From Clostridium lentum (lineage in GTDB: Bacteria; Bacillota; Clostridia; Clostridiales; Clostridiaceae): a stretch of 64,000 bases of DNA. The position numbers and the translations under genes are program-made. Where the stretch lies: assembly GCF_014287815.1 (NCBI RefSeq), contig NZ_JACOOQ010000003.1, forward strand, positions 120,128 to 184,127, read 5' to 3'. The notes under the pieces were generated by a model, which was not told the DNA's origin, made no database searches, and saw nothing but the letters and a program-made list of their open reading frames with translations. Below are positions 31,101-36,899 of the stretch, one piece after another; the first letter of the stretch is position 1, and every line of letters starts with the position of its first letter.

Positions 31101-31123
31101 AGTTAGTATTTAAATTTGAATAA
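19172..31123 (+). CDS. Giant secreted multi-module adhesin-like protein
   Basis: This 3983-residue protein (over 400 kDa) begins with a Lys-rich, hydrophobic signal-peptide-like segment (MNKKLVSIICAATLFSQTLP). The body alternates two module types. One, seen about 13 times, has a core like FKIKFD...FKLKVYD...YGDYIEIWH...IKGNI, then DYSNGVDN...VRF...GL..IYN.AP, resembling the mucin/carbohydrate-binding module of bacterial enhancins. The other, about 12 copies, is Ig-like and ends in DSWGR or close variants (near 20001, 20906, 21853, 22678, 23943, 25161, 26120, 27006, 27711, 29071, plus two degenerate ones). Ser/Gly/Glu/Gln-rich stretches interrupt modules. The last 195 residues form a distinct domain. 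No LPXTG, SLH or choline-binding motif is seen. Host-mucin or glycan adhesion is inferred. GAGGAG precedes the ATG. Confidence 0.85.
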   Translation: MNKKLVSIICAATLFSQTLPVDTIAKTIKESVINSDKSQVDAEENNKEEDDSSTDEVNKNEKTESKEELGLDKVTFNAYIDKTNELLFSIGFDEKEKKFVVSEQSEKNISEESPEETMYRIKIFDKEQKEKFSVELKGKDTGNSEKLEPLKSLNYEVGDFIQITPTDSKDVLKITGNIQGDVDKQKEDYSDGIDNYDYIGNVRFQVEEDHLKTVYNEAPVISGLTDIEESENPTNDIFTGISIKDDYDGDIDNSKIVPLITELEDGVLDVSYTVEDSWGRKATGKRKISPKKVEQEEVKQEEVKQEEVKQEEPQIIREEINLRTASTNNSTSQATTGLAANEITVEGTPYFNGQKTRFLIRFDTTAKQIQIADQDGRKLSNTGDSEYFKFVLYDKDMNEKASVSLLGNDKSDSDKLDKIANQLYEEGDYIGIWHAETEQGTSDTSQDSNIVKPKLKIGGNISVYQKTNNSTQNRTSSTTKDYSNGMDNQDISSRRFKITATGLQEVTNDAPTIKNLEEKSISRGESFDPLDGIKEKITDDFDKFDADNLDTKAVSITYTSYDVKKVGEQTITYTATDKWGKSSTTTRKLTVTSTNPMDAKYIEFKNGNQSLFKIKFDSVEHKLLIDNLENIQDTKIDPTVSSSIFKLKVYTKGGVLQKTLNIKGTDNLKTVLKKFDGYKYNVEDYIEVWSNNPKNIVIHGVDRETKPNGTVQPPSISTPGQDSTETPQQPSTEGEGSGGNQEQASGGTQNGSGSSGNNGQESSEQNTREGNLTQSGNSEESSSTSEKQDSNDYENYENGIDNTDFMKNVRFELKDTKLVYVYNSAPKIKIDDKVNLEFDRNQNISEEDLKKKLMEGITVSDDHDKGEELKEKVIVGNLDLTTIGEKEVEYRVVDSWGRSSLVKRKVTVYPLNSLEYNYITLRNNETFDPILTIKLNDETKKFVVDKIDRSKIPSSLKDNDKVFELKLIRKKNENSSTKASEENSVGKGEEVVKTITLTKADLMKDDKVNEINNLSYKYSDYISLWVYDSEDGIFISGKSDVILNGFEASRSQEAMKNTRFEIKETGLESIYNEAPKIIGLNEKLYVYKNDDITQAVATRNLEVKDDSGDINIDSIEVTDVDGNIVKPEKSESNSKSKFKFKLKSEDSSEDKYIKTNEIEEFKLNYKVTDAWGRSTTYQRTVSVISRSVSNDIEFYNENGSENLFSLKYNPISNIFDVSKKENSQPSQGEQEPSESEDPSEQPPQGTDSSNGEQVQAKTGDADNRNDIVQTSPSINGEEGSSSGTSRPEEGATPPEQDSTIQNPDNSQGVEQPGGTGESNNQQTKNEIVFKLTVFDVDEQEVGKIELTEEKAKNIEELKKELEKITIYDDYYVALWSNTPKRIRIQGEVKDNDKLGEEENKSINYSQGTDESDYIDNVRFLFTVDGVSAIYNKAPKIKILNTETLAAYAGDIIDYTKNIEVKDDRDNPTGNHVIDNSKIKITIVPKETNSGGTQPDGNPGSSTEIESSPDSGSGGDSSSENTEQTTENEEEALINDEPSSGSGDSGEDNDQNENDSSSEEDDLNKTEEEKFLEEQKKHLKIGNNKVRLTVADSWGRTTTIERDLLIKNGIDKNEIIFKSGSGQEPIRIKFNHETKKLNITTKDEKFSNSSNPDYVKISVHRPNENGVGETVIVQEIRINASQTVTASILQNLKDYTFEYGDYFEIYHGHPQLLYITGGINDQREDYTDGVQNPENLLNVKFVITESGLKSIYTNPDKNNINNNKVVFGPVAQEKFPFKIQIDFENKKFKVVEATGTELKYGDSNIVYKIALIRKESNGSTRIVRQNEFRGNDFGKQIMDTSNEDSNFNGKNKNWNGQTFEYDDCLYLWHDEPNRSIIKGDIKNAREDYSNGVDDPDNMNHVVFRLTSEGVESIYNKAPEIKGVEDIDVYQNEVFNVGNGVTYTDDHDPNNLTKSVALKQNGTTTVTTNTNSNSNNNINWQLNTSQLGEKILVYTATDRWGKTTRVERKVTVRPNLYKNVFKVYPQIGNEQAGTKPGENGDSNSSIESANPGVTTPANSNLKSGNTDDSNLNSGSESSGNTGSSSSSSGSNSSTQNKPWQYEENKNRTPAFEIGFDTITNKYKVYNQTNERLSNDKLDETAFAIQIKSKNGTEKKKIILTGNDRGTSPKLSELNDLEYVAGDIIRVYRSDLKGIEITGTVTGDIPTNDQMNNDNNKFDYMKNTGFKVSNDGLSAKYNKAPVITGVKKIRTISKGTVDLLDGINVSDEIDTDISINYLYIYVNDELIGTVNQNRNSNENSYREYDFNKVGTYKVKYLLYDKWARTTMIETTVKVESKTRENEIKVYGPNDLDSTNNPAFRITFDTKNNKILLKGPNENSIVDKEDSDDATESANQENNNTNSNQNSENQDSSLARTSTENYFEIVVRNSKGEEKVNISLNGNTEHDKEQLKNLHELQFDKYDTISLKAQNPNAVKITGNIISENSNGNSTVANSYENGFGTTDKYSQVRFKITDDGLKEITQKNLVINGATNTTIKRGDTLDLLEGVSVNVNDQNNDDYKLTVEEITSNTKTVTTEEDENDTDDSSQNGTTTEDKNKFTKLKEGTYTVRYTATNSWGATTTVDRVITVEPRTDLEKVKLTVKDRDNNNVLVIGFDSIERKLRVLEYKNKSIDYLDNSQVFEINAFDSLGKTLGTIALRGDQQIDETIINRINAFPYEEGYSLSVWSKVIDNKIDITGSITTEKENSKEESKKYRYKRTLTSDEKRDKLENGRFEILSDGLKYIYNNAPEIKGNTDVAIPYYKGNLLKAPDTLTIIDDHDGIISPTEVTVNDDNVDYDTLGIQNITYVVEDSWGRRAEKPGKIEIRSAMDSNSINIYPKENSTTSGSTSESIQQPNQSSENTTEGETSQTRTTEAEGDSENTNHTPGAGGSVTEGTQTPAGSTDGSTETAPGENGGNSNQESSGEGDTTTPGDGNNIDNAVVKNSSFSIKFIRDNEHNKNRIQVITGSNDEKEFDSNNPTGTFLTVKIYDANGKVLKSVDILGSDTGKKAKEKIENELNKVNSDSESKDETKGEETEQPQTKTASDIEDSTESSTNSANGSSQGGGNSSNKNDKQFEYFNGQYIAIEGVTEATMKSVKIQGTVVNKGNDVTYENGVSDIDKIQNVRFKFTDLGLEAVYNNAPTIKIDKDIKLDGTKRKTNSNVEENSSQPTRTANTDDFDGTKGDDFNYLRGVTISDDHDTLTKDNVEVKWNEKFVGDNTNYENAEETVLEKSSDGEHTLAGNGIKVYGEQKVGENTLYYKVTDSWGRITFGERKNIMLKNGIVQNVVKFDSDGKIIMKFEKVEANEQEVGKIKIKFEVSEFDRLTTSTHDKYYEIKVTKPQGEQITVTLDGIFDKRRVCEALKTINEKEFPYGTKIEIYAGHPQIFSIDGPVRNAAEDYSDKVQNPENLINTKFEITDAGLKATYVPPTTDQINENENLISLVAPEKIPLKIKISPRTNNTRTSNGGTISIIDSNGTQIDYGVNKTVFTMVLKGENGVVKKTITINGNVNGNAQSIRDQFRDFNYQYGDTLTISHTTPKKVIIKGNIKGAREDYSDGVDNSLNLTEAVFTLTKDGLVATYKSAPQIMGMIDIEVEKGGSIDYQTLKDSVSAKDNIDGKIENIQYGNEDIDTSKVGMYEFTYTVTNSNQRTTTKSSTITVYDRPTIATNKNAIIELNSVESDKKSIEKYLKTAVDVSDDDDKLYNKTTKVEVKSNDVNPNKAATYHATYVATDLYGKTTEKEVDIQVVRTINVTVPTKLPFQVVTNLMPSENQDEITENDGFVSGVLKLKNNNTSPVKVSVASFAKKANSGELEIVDPDSCNWEDLGIEESMKKMALGIYVKEGTLTESNYNTESNPLWLSTDKQSNDTSNMGSPGDSEEPSSRTGANEDFNENQVNVINTSIGVLPRRETMSSEPKEASIGFISKHGKNFKGGSVTGKFQLVFKFE
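20054..20107 (+). repeat. 15-bp in-frame tandem repeat (KQEEV)
   Basis: The unit CAAGAAGAAGTAAAG occurs three times in perfect head-to-tail copies (20054-20098), with a further 9-bp partial copy. It encodes repeated KQEEV between the first and second module pairs of the giant protein. Such repeats can gain or lose units by replication slippage without shifting the frame. Confidence 0.9.
23995..25215 (+). repeat. Two-module block, first copy (modules 6-7)
   Basis: Here two binding-type modules follow each other with no Ig-like module between them, unlike the rest of the protein. The order is a GHPQ-containing module, then VQNPENLLN, then a module opening with FGPVAQEKFPFKI and ending in an Ig-like part. 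The same unusual order recurs at 29125-30265. Boundaries are approximate. Confidence 0.65.
29125..30265 (+). repeat. Two-module block, second copy (modules 12-13)
   Basis: This matches 23995-25215 in order and in landmarks: AGHPQIFSI, VQNPENLIN, VAPEKIPLKI and REDYSDGVDN. Both blocks come after an Ig-like part ending in LKNG or IKNG. The copies have diverged at many positions, so the duplication is old. Boundaries are approximate. Confidence 0.65.
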
Positions 31124-31137
31124 TTAAAGAAAAAATA

Positions 31138-31175
31138 AAGGGAGCAGTTTAGATTAATTACTGCTTCCTTTTTAG
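31138..31175 (+). terminator. Terminator of the giant surface protein gene
   Basis: AAGGGAGCAGT (31138-31148) pairs with ACTGCTTCCTT (31160-31170) over 11 bp with one G-T pair, followed by T residues. Confidence 0.88.
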
Positions 31176-31204
31176 TTTAATTTTTAGTGAATTAAATATT
31201 GCTA

Positions 31205-31213
31205 TGATATAAT
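31205..31213 (+). promoter_or_regulatory. Extended -10 promoter before the DJ-1/recJ pair
   Basis: TGATATAAT gives an extended -10 element (TG, one base, perfect TATAAT at 31208-31213). No good -35 is seen. It lies 71 nt before the DJ-1 family gene. Confidence 0.5.
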
Positions 31214-31284
31214 TAAAGTTATATTATGATAGATAAAAGTTATTTTATATAACAAGAATATATTAAATTAAAAAGGAGAAATAT

Positions 31285-31818
31285 ATGAAAGTAGCTGTAT
31301 TATTAGCAGAAGGATTTGAAACTATAGAAGCATTAACAACAGTGGATATATTAAGAAGAGCAGGTATAGAATGTCATACATTTGCTACAAAGAATCAAAA
31401 AGTAACAACATCACATCATATAACATTAAAGGCAGATAAAGTTTTTAATGAAGAAATTAAGGATTATGATGTGGTGGTATTACCAGGTGGAATGCCAGGA
31501 GCAGTAAATTTGAGAGATGATGAAAGAGTTATTAATTTATTAAAAGAGTTTAATAGTAAGAACAAAATAATTGCTGCTATTTGTGCAGGACCAATATCAT
31601 TAGGTAAAGCTGGTATAAGTGAAGGTAAGAATGTAACATGTTATCCAGGATTTGAAGAGCAATTAGGAAACTGCAATTATCAAAAGGAATTAGTAGTTAT
31701 TGATAGAAATATAATTACAGGAAGAGGGCCAGCAGCAGCAATTCCATTTGCTTTTGAAATATTAAAACAAATAGCACCAGAAAAAGTAGATGAGATAAAA
31801 AAAGCAATGCTTTTTTAA
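31285..31818 (+). CDS. DJ-1/PfpI family protein
   Basis: This single-domain protein of 177 residues has the DJ-1 layout: E15 in EGFETIEA, PGGMPGAVNLRDD near residue 69, and the nucleophilic C100 in AAICAGPI at the elbow. The length and close match to the DJ-1/YajL subgroup point to a protein with a role in carbonyl-stress or redox protection; reported activities (glyoxalase, deglycase, chaperone) differ among members, so none is assigned. AAGGAG precedes the ATG. recJ follows after 10 nt, so the two form an operon. Confidence 0.88.
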   Translation: MKVAVLLAEGFETIEALTTVDILRRAGIECHTFATKNQKVTTSHHITLKADKVFNEEIKDYDVVVLPGGMPGAVNLRDDERVINLLKEFNSKNKIIAAICAGPISLGKAGISEGKNVTCYPGFEEQLGNCNYQKELVVIDRNIITGRGPAAAIPFAFEILKQIAPEKVDEIKKAMLF

Positions 31819-31828
31819 AAGGATAATT

Positions 31829-33601
31829 ATGATGGAAAGATGGACTGTTAGAAATGTAAAGTTTAATACTATAGGTTTTGCAAAAGCATTAGGTGTTAGC
31901 CCTGTTGTTGCAAAACTTATGGTTAATAGAAGTATATATGAATTAAATGAAGCAAAATCTTTTTTAAATTCAACTATAGATAATTTGCATGATGGAAAGA
32001 GTATGAAAGATTTATCTAAAGCAGTAGCTTTAATAAAAGAGAGTATAGAAAACAATAAGAAAGTACTTATAGTGGGAGATTATGATGTGGACGGCATTAT
32101 AAGTACTTATATTTTAAATAAGGCATTGAGTAGATGCAATGCCAATGTAAGTTTTCATATACCAGATAGAATAAAAGAAGGTTATGGAATAAATGAAAGT
32201 ATAATAAGAAAAGCAGCAGAAGATAATATTGATGTCATTATTACTTGTGACAATGGAATATCTGCCATAGATCAAATTAAATTAGCTAAAGAATTAGGGT
32301 TAAAGGTTATAGTAACAGATCATCATGATATTCCATTTATAGAAAAAGAGGATGGAAGTAGGGAATATATAATTCCAGAGGGAAATTGTGTTGTAAATCC
32401 TAAGAGAAAAGATTGCAACTATCCATTTAAAAGTTTATGTGGAGCTGGAGTTGCTTTTAAGTTTATTGAAGAACTTTATAGGCAATTTAATATCCCTAAA
32501 AGTGAAGCTATTGAACTGCTACAATATGTTGCTATAGCTATTGTTTGTGATGTAGTGGATTTGGTAGATGAAAATAGAATAATGCTTAAAAAAGGATTGG
32601 AACTTATTAATAATACAAATAATATTGGTTTAAGGGCGTTATTTAAGGCAACTGGTTTAGAAGGAAAAATTATTAATGTTTACTCTTTAGGTTTTGTTAT
32701 AGGGCCTAGCATTAACGCTTCTGGAAGATTAGAGCAAGCCATATGGGCATTGAAATTATTAATGGAAGAAAATAAAGAGTTGGCAGAAGAGTTAGCTGAT
32801 AAGCTTCATGAATTAAATAAGGATAGGCAAGAATTAACAAAGGAAGGTTTGGAAAAAGCCATTGAAGTAATTGAAAAAAATAATATGAATAAAGATAAAG
32901 TTTTGGTGGTATATCTAGAAGATGTTCATGAAAGTATAGCAGGGATAATTGCAGGAAGAATTAGAGAAAAGTATAATCTACCAGCTATTGTGCTTACAAA
33001 GACCCATGATGGAGCTAAGGGGTCAGGACGTTCTATAGAAGAATATAATATGTATGAAGAATTAATAAAATGTAAAGATATTTTAGGAAAGTTTGGTGGA
33101 CATCCAATGGCTGCTGGAATGTCAATTCCCAAAGAAAATATTGAAGAGTTTAGAAAAAGACTTAATGAACTTACAGTTTTAACTGATGAAGATGTAATTC
33201 CTAAGGTATCTATTGATATGCCACTTCAATTAAGTGAGATAAATTATGGACTTATTGATGAAATAGCTAAATTAGAACCTTATGGAAAAGGTAATTCTAA
33301 GCCAAGTTTTGCAGTGAAAAATTTAACTGTAAGAGGAGCTAGAGTGTTAGGTAAAGATAAAAACGTTTTAAAATTAAACTTAACAGATGGAAATTTGTTT
33401 ATTGATGGTATATTTTTTGGTGATGTTGATGCTTTTGAGGAAGAAGTTAAAAATAGCTATGGTGAAATGGAATATATGAAACTTTTAGATGGTAATGCAA
33501 GAGGTATTAAAATGGATTTTGTTTATTATCCAGAAATTAACGAATATATGGGGAATAAAAAGGTACAAATAGTAATAAATAATTTTAGAATAGCACAATA
33601 A
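31829..33601 (+). CDS. recJ: Single-stranded-DNA-specific exonuclease RecJ
   Basis: This 590-residue 5'-3' exonuclease is used in recombination and mismatch repair. The DHH phosphoesterase motifs are present: DYDVDG (D84, D86, D88), the catalytic DHHD (D164-D167), and in the DHHA1 part GSGRS and GGHPMAAG (H425). The C-terminal OB-like domain is kept. The length matches the usual Firmicute RecJ. The start could be ATG 31829 or the ATG directly after it, with AAAGGA upstream. A perfect 12-bp hairpin ends the unit. Confidence 0.93.
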   Translation: MMERWTVRNVKFNTIGFAKALGVSPVVAKLMVNRSIYELNEAKSFLNSTIDNLHDGKSMKDLSKAVALIKESIENNKKVLIVGDYDVDGIISTYILNKALSRCNANVSFHIPDRIKEGYGINESIIRKAAEDNIDVIITCDNGISAIDQIKLAKELGLKVIVTDHHDIPFIEKEDGSREYIIPEGNCVVNPKRKDCNYPFKSLCGAGVAFKFIEELYRQFNIPKSEAIELLQYVAIAIVCDVVDLVDENRIMLKKGLELINNTNNIGLRALFKATGLEGKIINVYSLGFVIGPSINASGRLEQAIWALKLLMEENKELAEELADKLHELNKDRQELTKEGLEKAIEVIEKNNMNKDKVLVVYLEDVHESIAGIIAGRIREKYNLPAIVLTKTHDGAKGSGRSIEEYNMYEELIKCKDILGKFGGHPMAAGMSIPKENIEEFRKRLNELTVLTDEDVIPKVSIDMPLQLSEINYGLIDEIAKLEPYGKGNSKPSFAVKNLTVRGARVLGKDKNVLKLNLTDGNLFIDGIFFGDVDAFEEEVKNSYGEMEYMKLLDGNARGIKMDFVYYPEINEYMGNKKVQIVINNFRIAQ

Positions 33602-33688
33602 TTGTAAAAAATAAAAAAAATATAAATTAGATTAATATAAAAGTATAGACATAATGATAAAAAATAAGTAAAATAGTATTTGATTAAA

Positions 33689-33725
33689 AAAGGGATATGT
33701 CAGTATAGTGGGCATATCCCTTTTG
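33689..33725 (+). terminator. Terminator of recJ
   Basis: AAAAGGGATATG (33689-33700) pairs perfectly with CATATCCCTTTT (33714-33725), loop 13 nt, followed by a short T-containing tail. Confidence 0.85.
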
Positions 33726-33761
33726 TAATTATATTACAAAAGAAAATTTAGGGGATGAATT

Positions 33762-35027
33762 ATGAATAATAAGAGGATAATTTCGTTTTTATTAGCTGTA
33801 GGAGTAGTGGTATCTTCTATTTCAAGTGTTACTTTTGCCGATGTTGAAGAAGATGTTATTAATGCACAAGCTAAATATGAAGAATATCAAAAAAATGTAG
33901 ATAAAATGACTGAAGAAATAGTAAAATTTAACAGTGAAATAGAACAATGTTTAGGAAATATTGAAGATGCAGAAAGTGAATTATCTACGTTAAATTTACA
34001 AATTCAAAATAATGAATTAAAAATTAAAGGTTTAGAAGAGCAAATAAAAGAAAGAGAAAAAATTAAAGACAAGCGTCTAAGAGAATATCAAAAAAATGGT
34101 GGAAATATTAATTATGCTACGCTAATTTTTCAAGCTGAAAATATTATGGATTTACTAGATAAGATGTATGTAACTACAAAGCTTATTAGAATGGATAGAG
34201 AAATAGCTGATAGTATTAATGAAGATAAGAAAGAATTAAGCAATATACTTGAGCAACAAGAATTAAATAAGCAGACAATTCAAGAGTTATTAGTAACCCT
34301 TGAAGAAGATAAAATACTATTAGAAGAAAAGAAAAAAGAGCAAGAAGAGTTATTAACAGAATTGAAAGAGGAACAGAAAAAATTCGGTGTAGAAGTTTTA
34401 GAAGTGGCAGAAATGGCATTATTAAAAGTTCAGGAGGATGTAATAAATGATTCAGGAAGCTCTATTAGTAGCTTAAAAGGTGCAATTAGTCAATTGCAGG
34501 CTCTAAAGGAAAATCAATTAACTATGGAAGGACCTAAAAATAAAGTAGATTCACTAATAAATGCTGCAAATGAAAGAATTAGTTATTTAGAAGAGCAAGC
34601 AAGATTAGAAGCAGAGCGTATTGCTCAGGAAGAGTCATCTAAAAATCAAACCCCAGATTATTGGTTTGAAATAAAAGGTGAAATTGCAACGGGACAAGAT
34701 ATTGTTAATTATGCTTATAATTTTTTAGGTCGTCCATATGTTTGGGGAGCAGTAGGACCAGATACATTTGATTGTTCAGGATTTACAAGCTATGTGTATA
34801 GACATTGTGCAGGTATAGAAATAACAAGAACTACATACACTCAAATTAATGTAGGAGTTCCTGTTTCATATAATAATATGCAACCAGGTGATTTGGTATT
34901 TACTTATAACAATGAACATGTTGGAATTTATGTGGGAGGTGGAATGTACATTAATGCTACATATCCAGGTTCAACTGTAAGAGTTACACCTGTTACTAAC
35001 TTCTATGCAGCTAGAAGAGTATTATAA
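33762..35027 (+). CDS. Secreted coiled-coil NlpC/P60 peptidoglycan hydrolase
   Basis: This 421-residue exported enzyme has a signal peptide at 1-26 (cut after SVTFA), then about 240 residues of coiled coil rich in Glu, Lys and Gln, and an NlpC/P60 domain from about residue 310. The Cys-His core is C338 in FDCSGF and H386 in NEHVGIYVGGG. The design matches the PcsB/CwlO-type endopeptidases that cut the stem peptide and are usually held inactive or guided by FtsEX; no ftsEX lies here. The gene is a single unit between two terminators, with GGGG-type ribosome site ahead of the ATG. Confidence 0.9.
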   Translation: MNNKRIISFLLAVGVVVSSISSVTFADVEEDVINAQAKYEEYQKNVDKMTEEIVKFNSEIEQCLGNIEDAESELSTLNLQIQNNELKIKGLEEQIKEREKIKDKRLREYQKNGGNINYATLIFQAENIMDLLDKMYVTTKLIRMDREIADSINEDKKELSNILEQQELNKQTIQELLVTLEEDKILLEEKKKEQEELLTELKEEQKKFGVEVLEVAEMALLKVQEDVINDSGSSISSLKGAISQLQALKENQLTMEGPKNKVDSLINAANERISYLEEQARLEAERIAQEESSKNQTPDYWFEIKGEIATGQDIVNYAYNFLGRPYVWGAVGPDTFDCSGFTSYVYRHCAGIEITRTTYTQINVGVPVSYNNMQPGDLVFTYNNEHVGIYVGGGMYINATYPGSTVRVTPVTNFYAARRVL

Positions 35028-35067
35028 AAGTAGAGGAGCTATTATTTAAAATAGCTCCTCTACTTTT
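35026..35067. terminator. Strong bidirectional terminator
   Basis: An 18-bp perfect inverted repeat (35026-35043 with 35050-35067), loop 6 nt, starts with an A run and ends with a T run. It serves both the hydrolase gene and the convergent spore-protein gene. Confidence 0.92.
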
Positions 35068-35091
35068 ATAAATCAAAGGATTTGTGAAATT

Positions 35092-35292
35092 TTATTTTAA
35101 GCCTTGTTCGTATTGTTCTACCATACGTTTAACCATTTCTCCGCCAACGCTACCACATTGCTTAGAAGTTAAATCGCCATTGTAATCACTAAATGGTACT
35201 CCCATTTCGCTAGATACTTGGTTTTTAAATTTTTCTAATCCGCCTCTTGCTTCAGGTACTAATGTTTGTGACTTTGAATTTGAGTTTGACAT
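35092..35292 (-). CDS. Alpha/beta-type small acid-soluble spore protein
   Basis: This 66-residue protein shows the family signatures EARGGLEKFKNQVSSEMGV, with the GPR protease cut region around VSSEMGV, and the second block LTSKQCGSVGGEMVKRMVE. Such proteins coat DNA in the spore and guard it from UV and heat. A Cys within the second block (KQCGS) is a clostridial variant. AAAGGAG lies upstream of the ATG on the minus strand. A weak sigma-G-like pair (TGAATT and AATATTG) is further upstream but is too poor to call. It shows that the organism sporulates. Confidence 0.93.
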   Translation of the reverse strand: MSNSNSKSQTLVPEARGGLEKFKNQVSSEMGVPFSDYNGDLTSKQCGSVGGEMVKRMVEQYEQGLK

Positions 35293-35436
35293 TAATTATT
35301 CATCTCCTTTTCCTTTGACAGTAATATCTTGCCCCAATATTAAAACTCTATTTTATTTAATTCAAGGAAATGGTGGAAAAAAAATATTGAAGTGGTAAAA
35401 TGATAATGAAATAAATAATTATAGGGGTGTAACACA

Positions 35437-36507
35437 ATGAGTAAATATAAGATAATAATGACTGGTGGAGGTACAGCAGGACATGTCACTCCAAACTTAG
35501 CTTTAGCTCCAAAGCTTAAAGAAAAGGACTTTGAGATAAAATACATAGGTAGCTACAATGGTATAGAAAAAGAAATAATTACTGATGCAGCTATAGAATA
35601 TTATCCTATTTCTTCAGGGAAATTAAGAAGATATTTTGATGTTAAAAATTTTACAGATCCTTTTAAAGTTATGAAAGGTATTTGCCAGGCATTAAGTATA
35701 TTATCTAAGGAAAAACCAGATGTAGTATTTTCAAAAGGTGGTTTTGTGGCTGTACCAGTAGTTATAGCAGCTTCAATTAAGAAAATACCAGTAATAGCTC
35801 ATGAATCAGATTTAACACCAGGTCTTGCTAATAAGTTAGCAGCACCATTTTGTAATAAATTATGTGTAACATTTAGAGAAAGCTTAAAATATATAAATGA
35901 AGGTAAGGGAGTACTTACAGGAACACCTATTAGAGAAGAGATATTAAAAGGAAGCAGAATTAAAGGTAAGGAAATCTGTGGATTTAAAGATGAAAAGGAA
36001 ATATTATTAGTGATAGGTGGAAGCTTAGGTGCCAAAAGCATAAATGATGAAGTAAGAAAAAATTTAACAAATATATTAAAAGAGTTTAATGTTATTCATA
36101 TATGTGGAAAAGGAAACTTAGATGCTAGTTTAGAAGGAATTGTAGGCTATAAGCAATATGAATATGTTAAGGAAGAATTGCCACATATGCTTAAAGCTTG
36201 TGATTATGTTATTTCTAGGGCAGGAGCTAATGGAATATTTGAACTTTTAGCACTTAAAAAGCCTACATTATTAATTCCTCTATCAAAAAAGGTAAGTAGG
36301 GGAGATCAAATTTTAAATGCTGCTTCCTTTGAAAAAGAAGGTTATTCTTTAGTGTTAGATGAAGATGAAATGATGGAAAAAGATTTATTAATGAGTAAAT
36401 TAGAAGAATTAAAAAGTAAGAAAAATGAATTAATAATGAATATGGAAAAAAGTACTGCAAAAAATGGAGTGGATGCAATAATAGATATAATAATGAAAAG
36501 TATTTAG
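35437..36507 (+). CDS. murG: MurG glycosyltransferase (lipid II synthesis)
   Basis: This 356-residue GT28 enzyme adds N-acetylglucosamine from UDP-GlcNAc to undecaprenyl-PP-MurNAc-pentapeptide on the inner membrane face. Signatures are the N-terminal [25 protein letters not shown] near residue 99, [11 protein letters not shown], and the donor site [14 protein letters not shown] near residue 258. The length is typical. It stands alone rather than in a division cluster, as is common in clostridia. GGGGTG lies before the ATG. Confidence 0.93.
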   Translation: MSKYKIIMTGGGTAGHVTPNLALAPKLKEKDFEIKYIGSYNGIEKEIITDAAIEYYPISSGKLRRYFDVKNFTDPFKVMKGICQALSILSKEKPDVVFSKGGFVAVPVVIAASIKKIPVIAHESDLTPGLANKLAAPFCNKLCVTFRESLKYINEGKGVLTGTPIREEILKGSRIKGKEICGFKDEKEILLVIGGSLGAKSINDEVRKNLTNILKEFNVIHICGKGNLDASLEGIVGYKQYEYVKEELPHMLKACDYVISRAGANGIFELLALKKPTLLIPLSKKVSRGDQILNAASFEKEGYSLVLDEDEMMEKDLLMSKLEELKSKKNELIMNMEKSTAKNGVDAIIDIIMKSI

Positions 36508-36536
36508 TAATAAATGGTAAATAAGGAAAAGATATC

Positions 36537-36564
36537 TTGAAAAATATTTGCAGTGATATATAAT
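36537..36564 (+). promoter_or_regulatory. Promoter left in front of a flavodoxin remnant
   Basis: TTGAAA at 36537-36542, a 16-nt spacer and a perfect TATAAT at 36559-36564 lie just before the flavodoxin fragment. It probably once drove the intact gene. Confidence 0.5.
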
Positions 36565-36584
36565 AAATATAGAGCGATAAATAA

Positions 36585-36791
36585 TAAACAATCTTTGATG
36601 AGGTGCTATTATTCGGATCTTGTGGGTGGAGAGATGATAAATTTATACACAAATGGTCCTCAATTATGAAGGAATCAGGATTTGATGTAATTGGTAAATT
36701 GGCTATAAAAGAATCGCTTACAAAAGAGGAAATTAAGTTTGCTGAAGACCTAGGTAGCACTTTGGCTAATAAGGTTAATCAGTCTTGCTAA
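36585..36791 (+). pseudogene. Flavodoxin C-terminal remnant
   Basis: This 393-nt gap between murG and nifJ holds the last third of a flavodoxin. The frame opens after a TAA at 36585-36587. It then reads VLLFGSCGWRDDKFIHKW and a C-terminal helix KFAEDLGSTLA, matching the LFGSYGWG-type strand-loop and last helix of flavodoxins. The N-terminal FMN phosphate loop and about 80 residues are missing. A GTG at 36603 could start a 62-residue protein, but with no ribosome site and no full FMN site it is unlikely to work. The rest of the gap holds two promoters and a hairpin. Confidence 0.75.
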
Positions 36792-36813
36792 AAAGCAAGG
36801 GTATTAATATATA
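36785..36813 (+). promoter_or_regulatory. Probable promoter of nifJ
   Basis: TTGCTA at 36785-36790, a 17-nt spacer, and TATATA at 36808-36813. The -35 lies in the last codons of the flavodoxin remnant. Confidence 0.5.
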
Positions 36814-36822
36814 CTTAAGGAG

Positions 36823-36848
36823 GAAGATATTCGTTAAAGAATATCTTC
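36823..36848 (+). promoter_or_regulatory. Stem-loop at the predicted 5' end of nifJ mRNA
   Basis: GAAGATATTC (36823-36832) pairs perfectly with GAATATCTTC (36839-36848), loop GTTAAA. It begins about 10 nt after the predicted -10 element, so it would sit at the very 5' end of the transcript. It could protect the mRNA; a terminator or attenuator role is also possible as TCTGTTTT follows. Confidence 0.45.
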
Positions 36849-36899
36849 TGTCTGTTTTATAGAAAAGTTAATAAATTTAAAGGGGGAGAAGAGAATATT

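Noticed and set aside
35300..35375. Sigma-G promoter of the spore protein gene
   Set aside because: TGAATT and AATATTG are spaced about right, but the -10 matches the sigma-G consensus at only about four of seven positions.
36263..36760. 165-codon minus-strand open frame opposite murG and the flavodoxin remnant
   Set aside because: It overlaps the murG end, has Leu/Ser/Phe-rich low-complexity sequence typical of antisense AT-rich DNA, and shows no domain.
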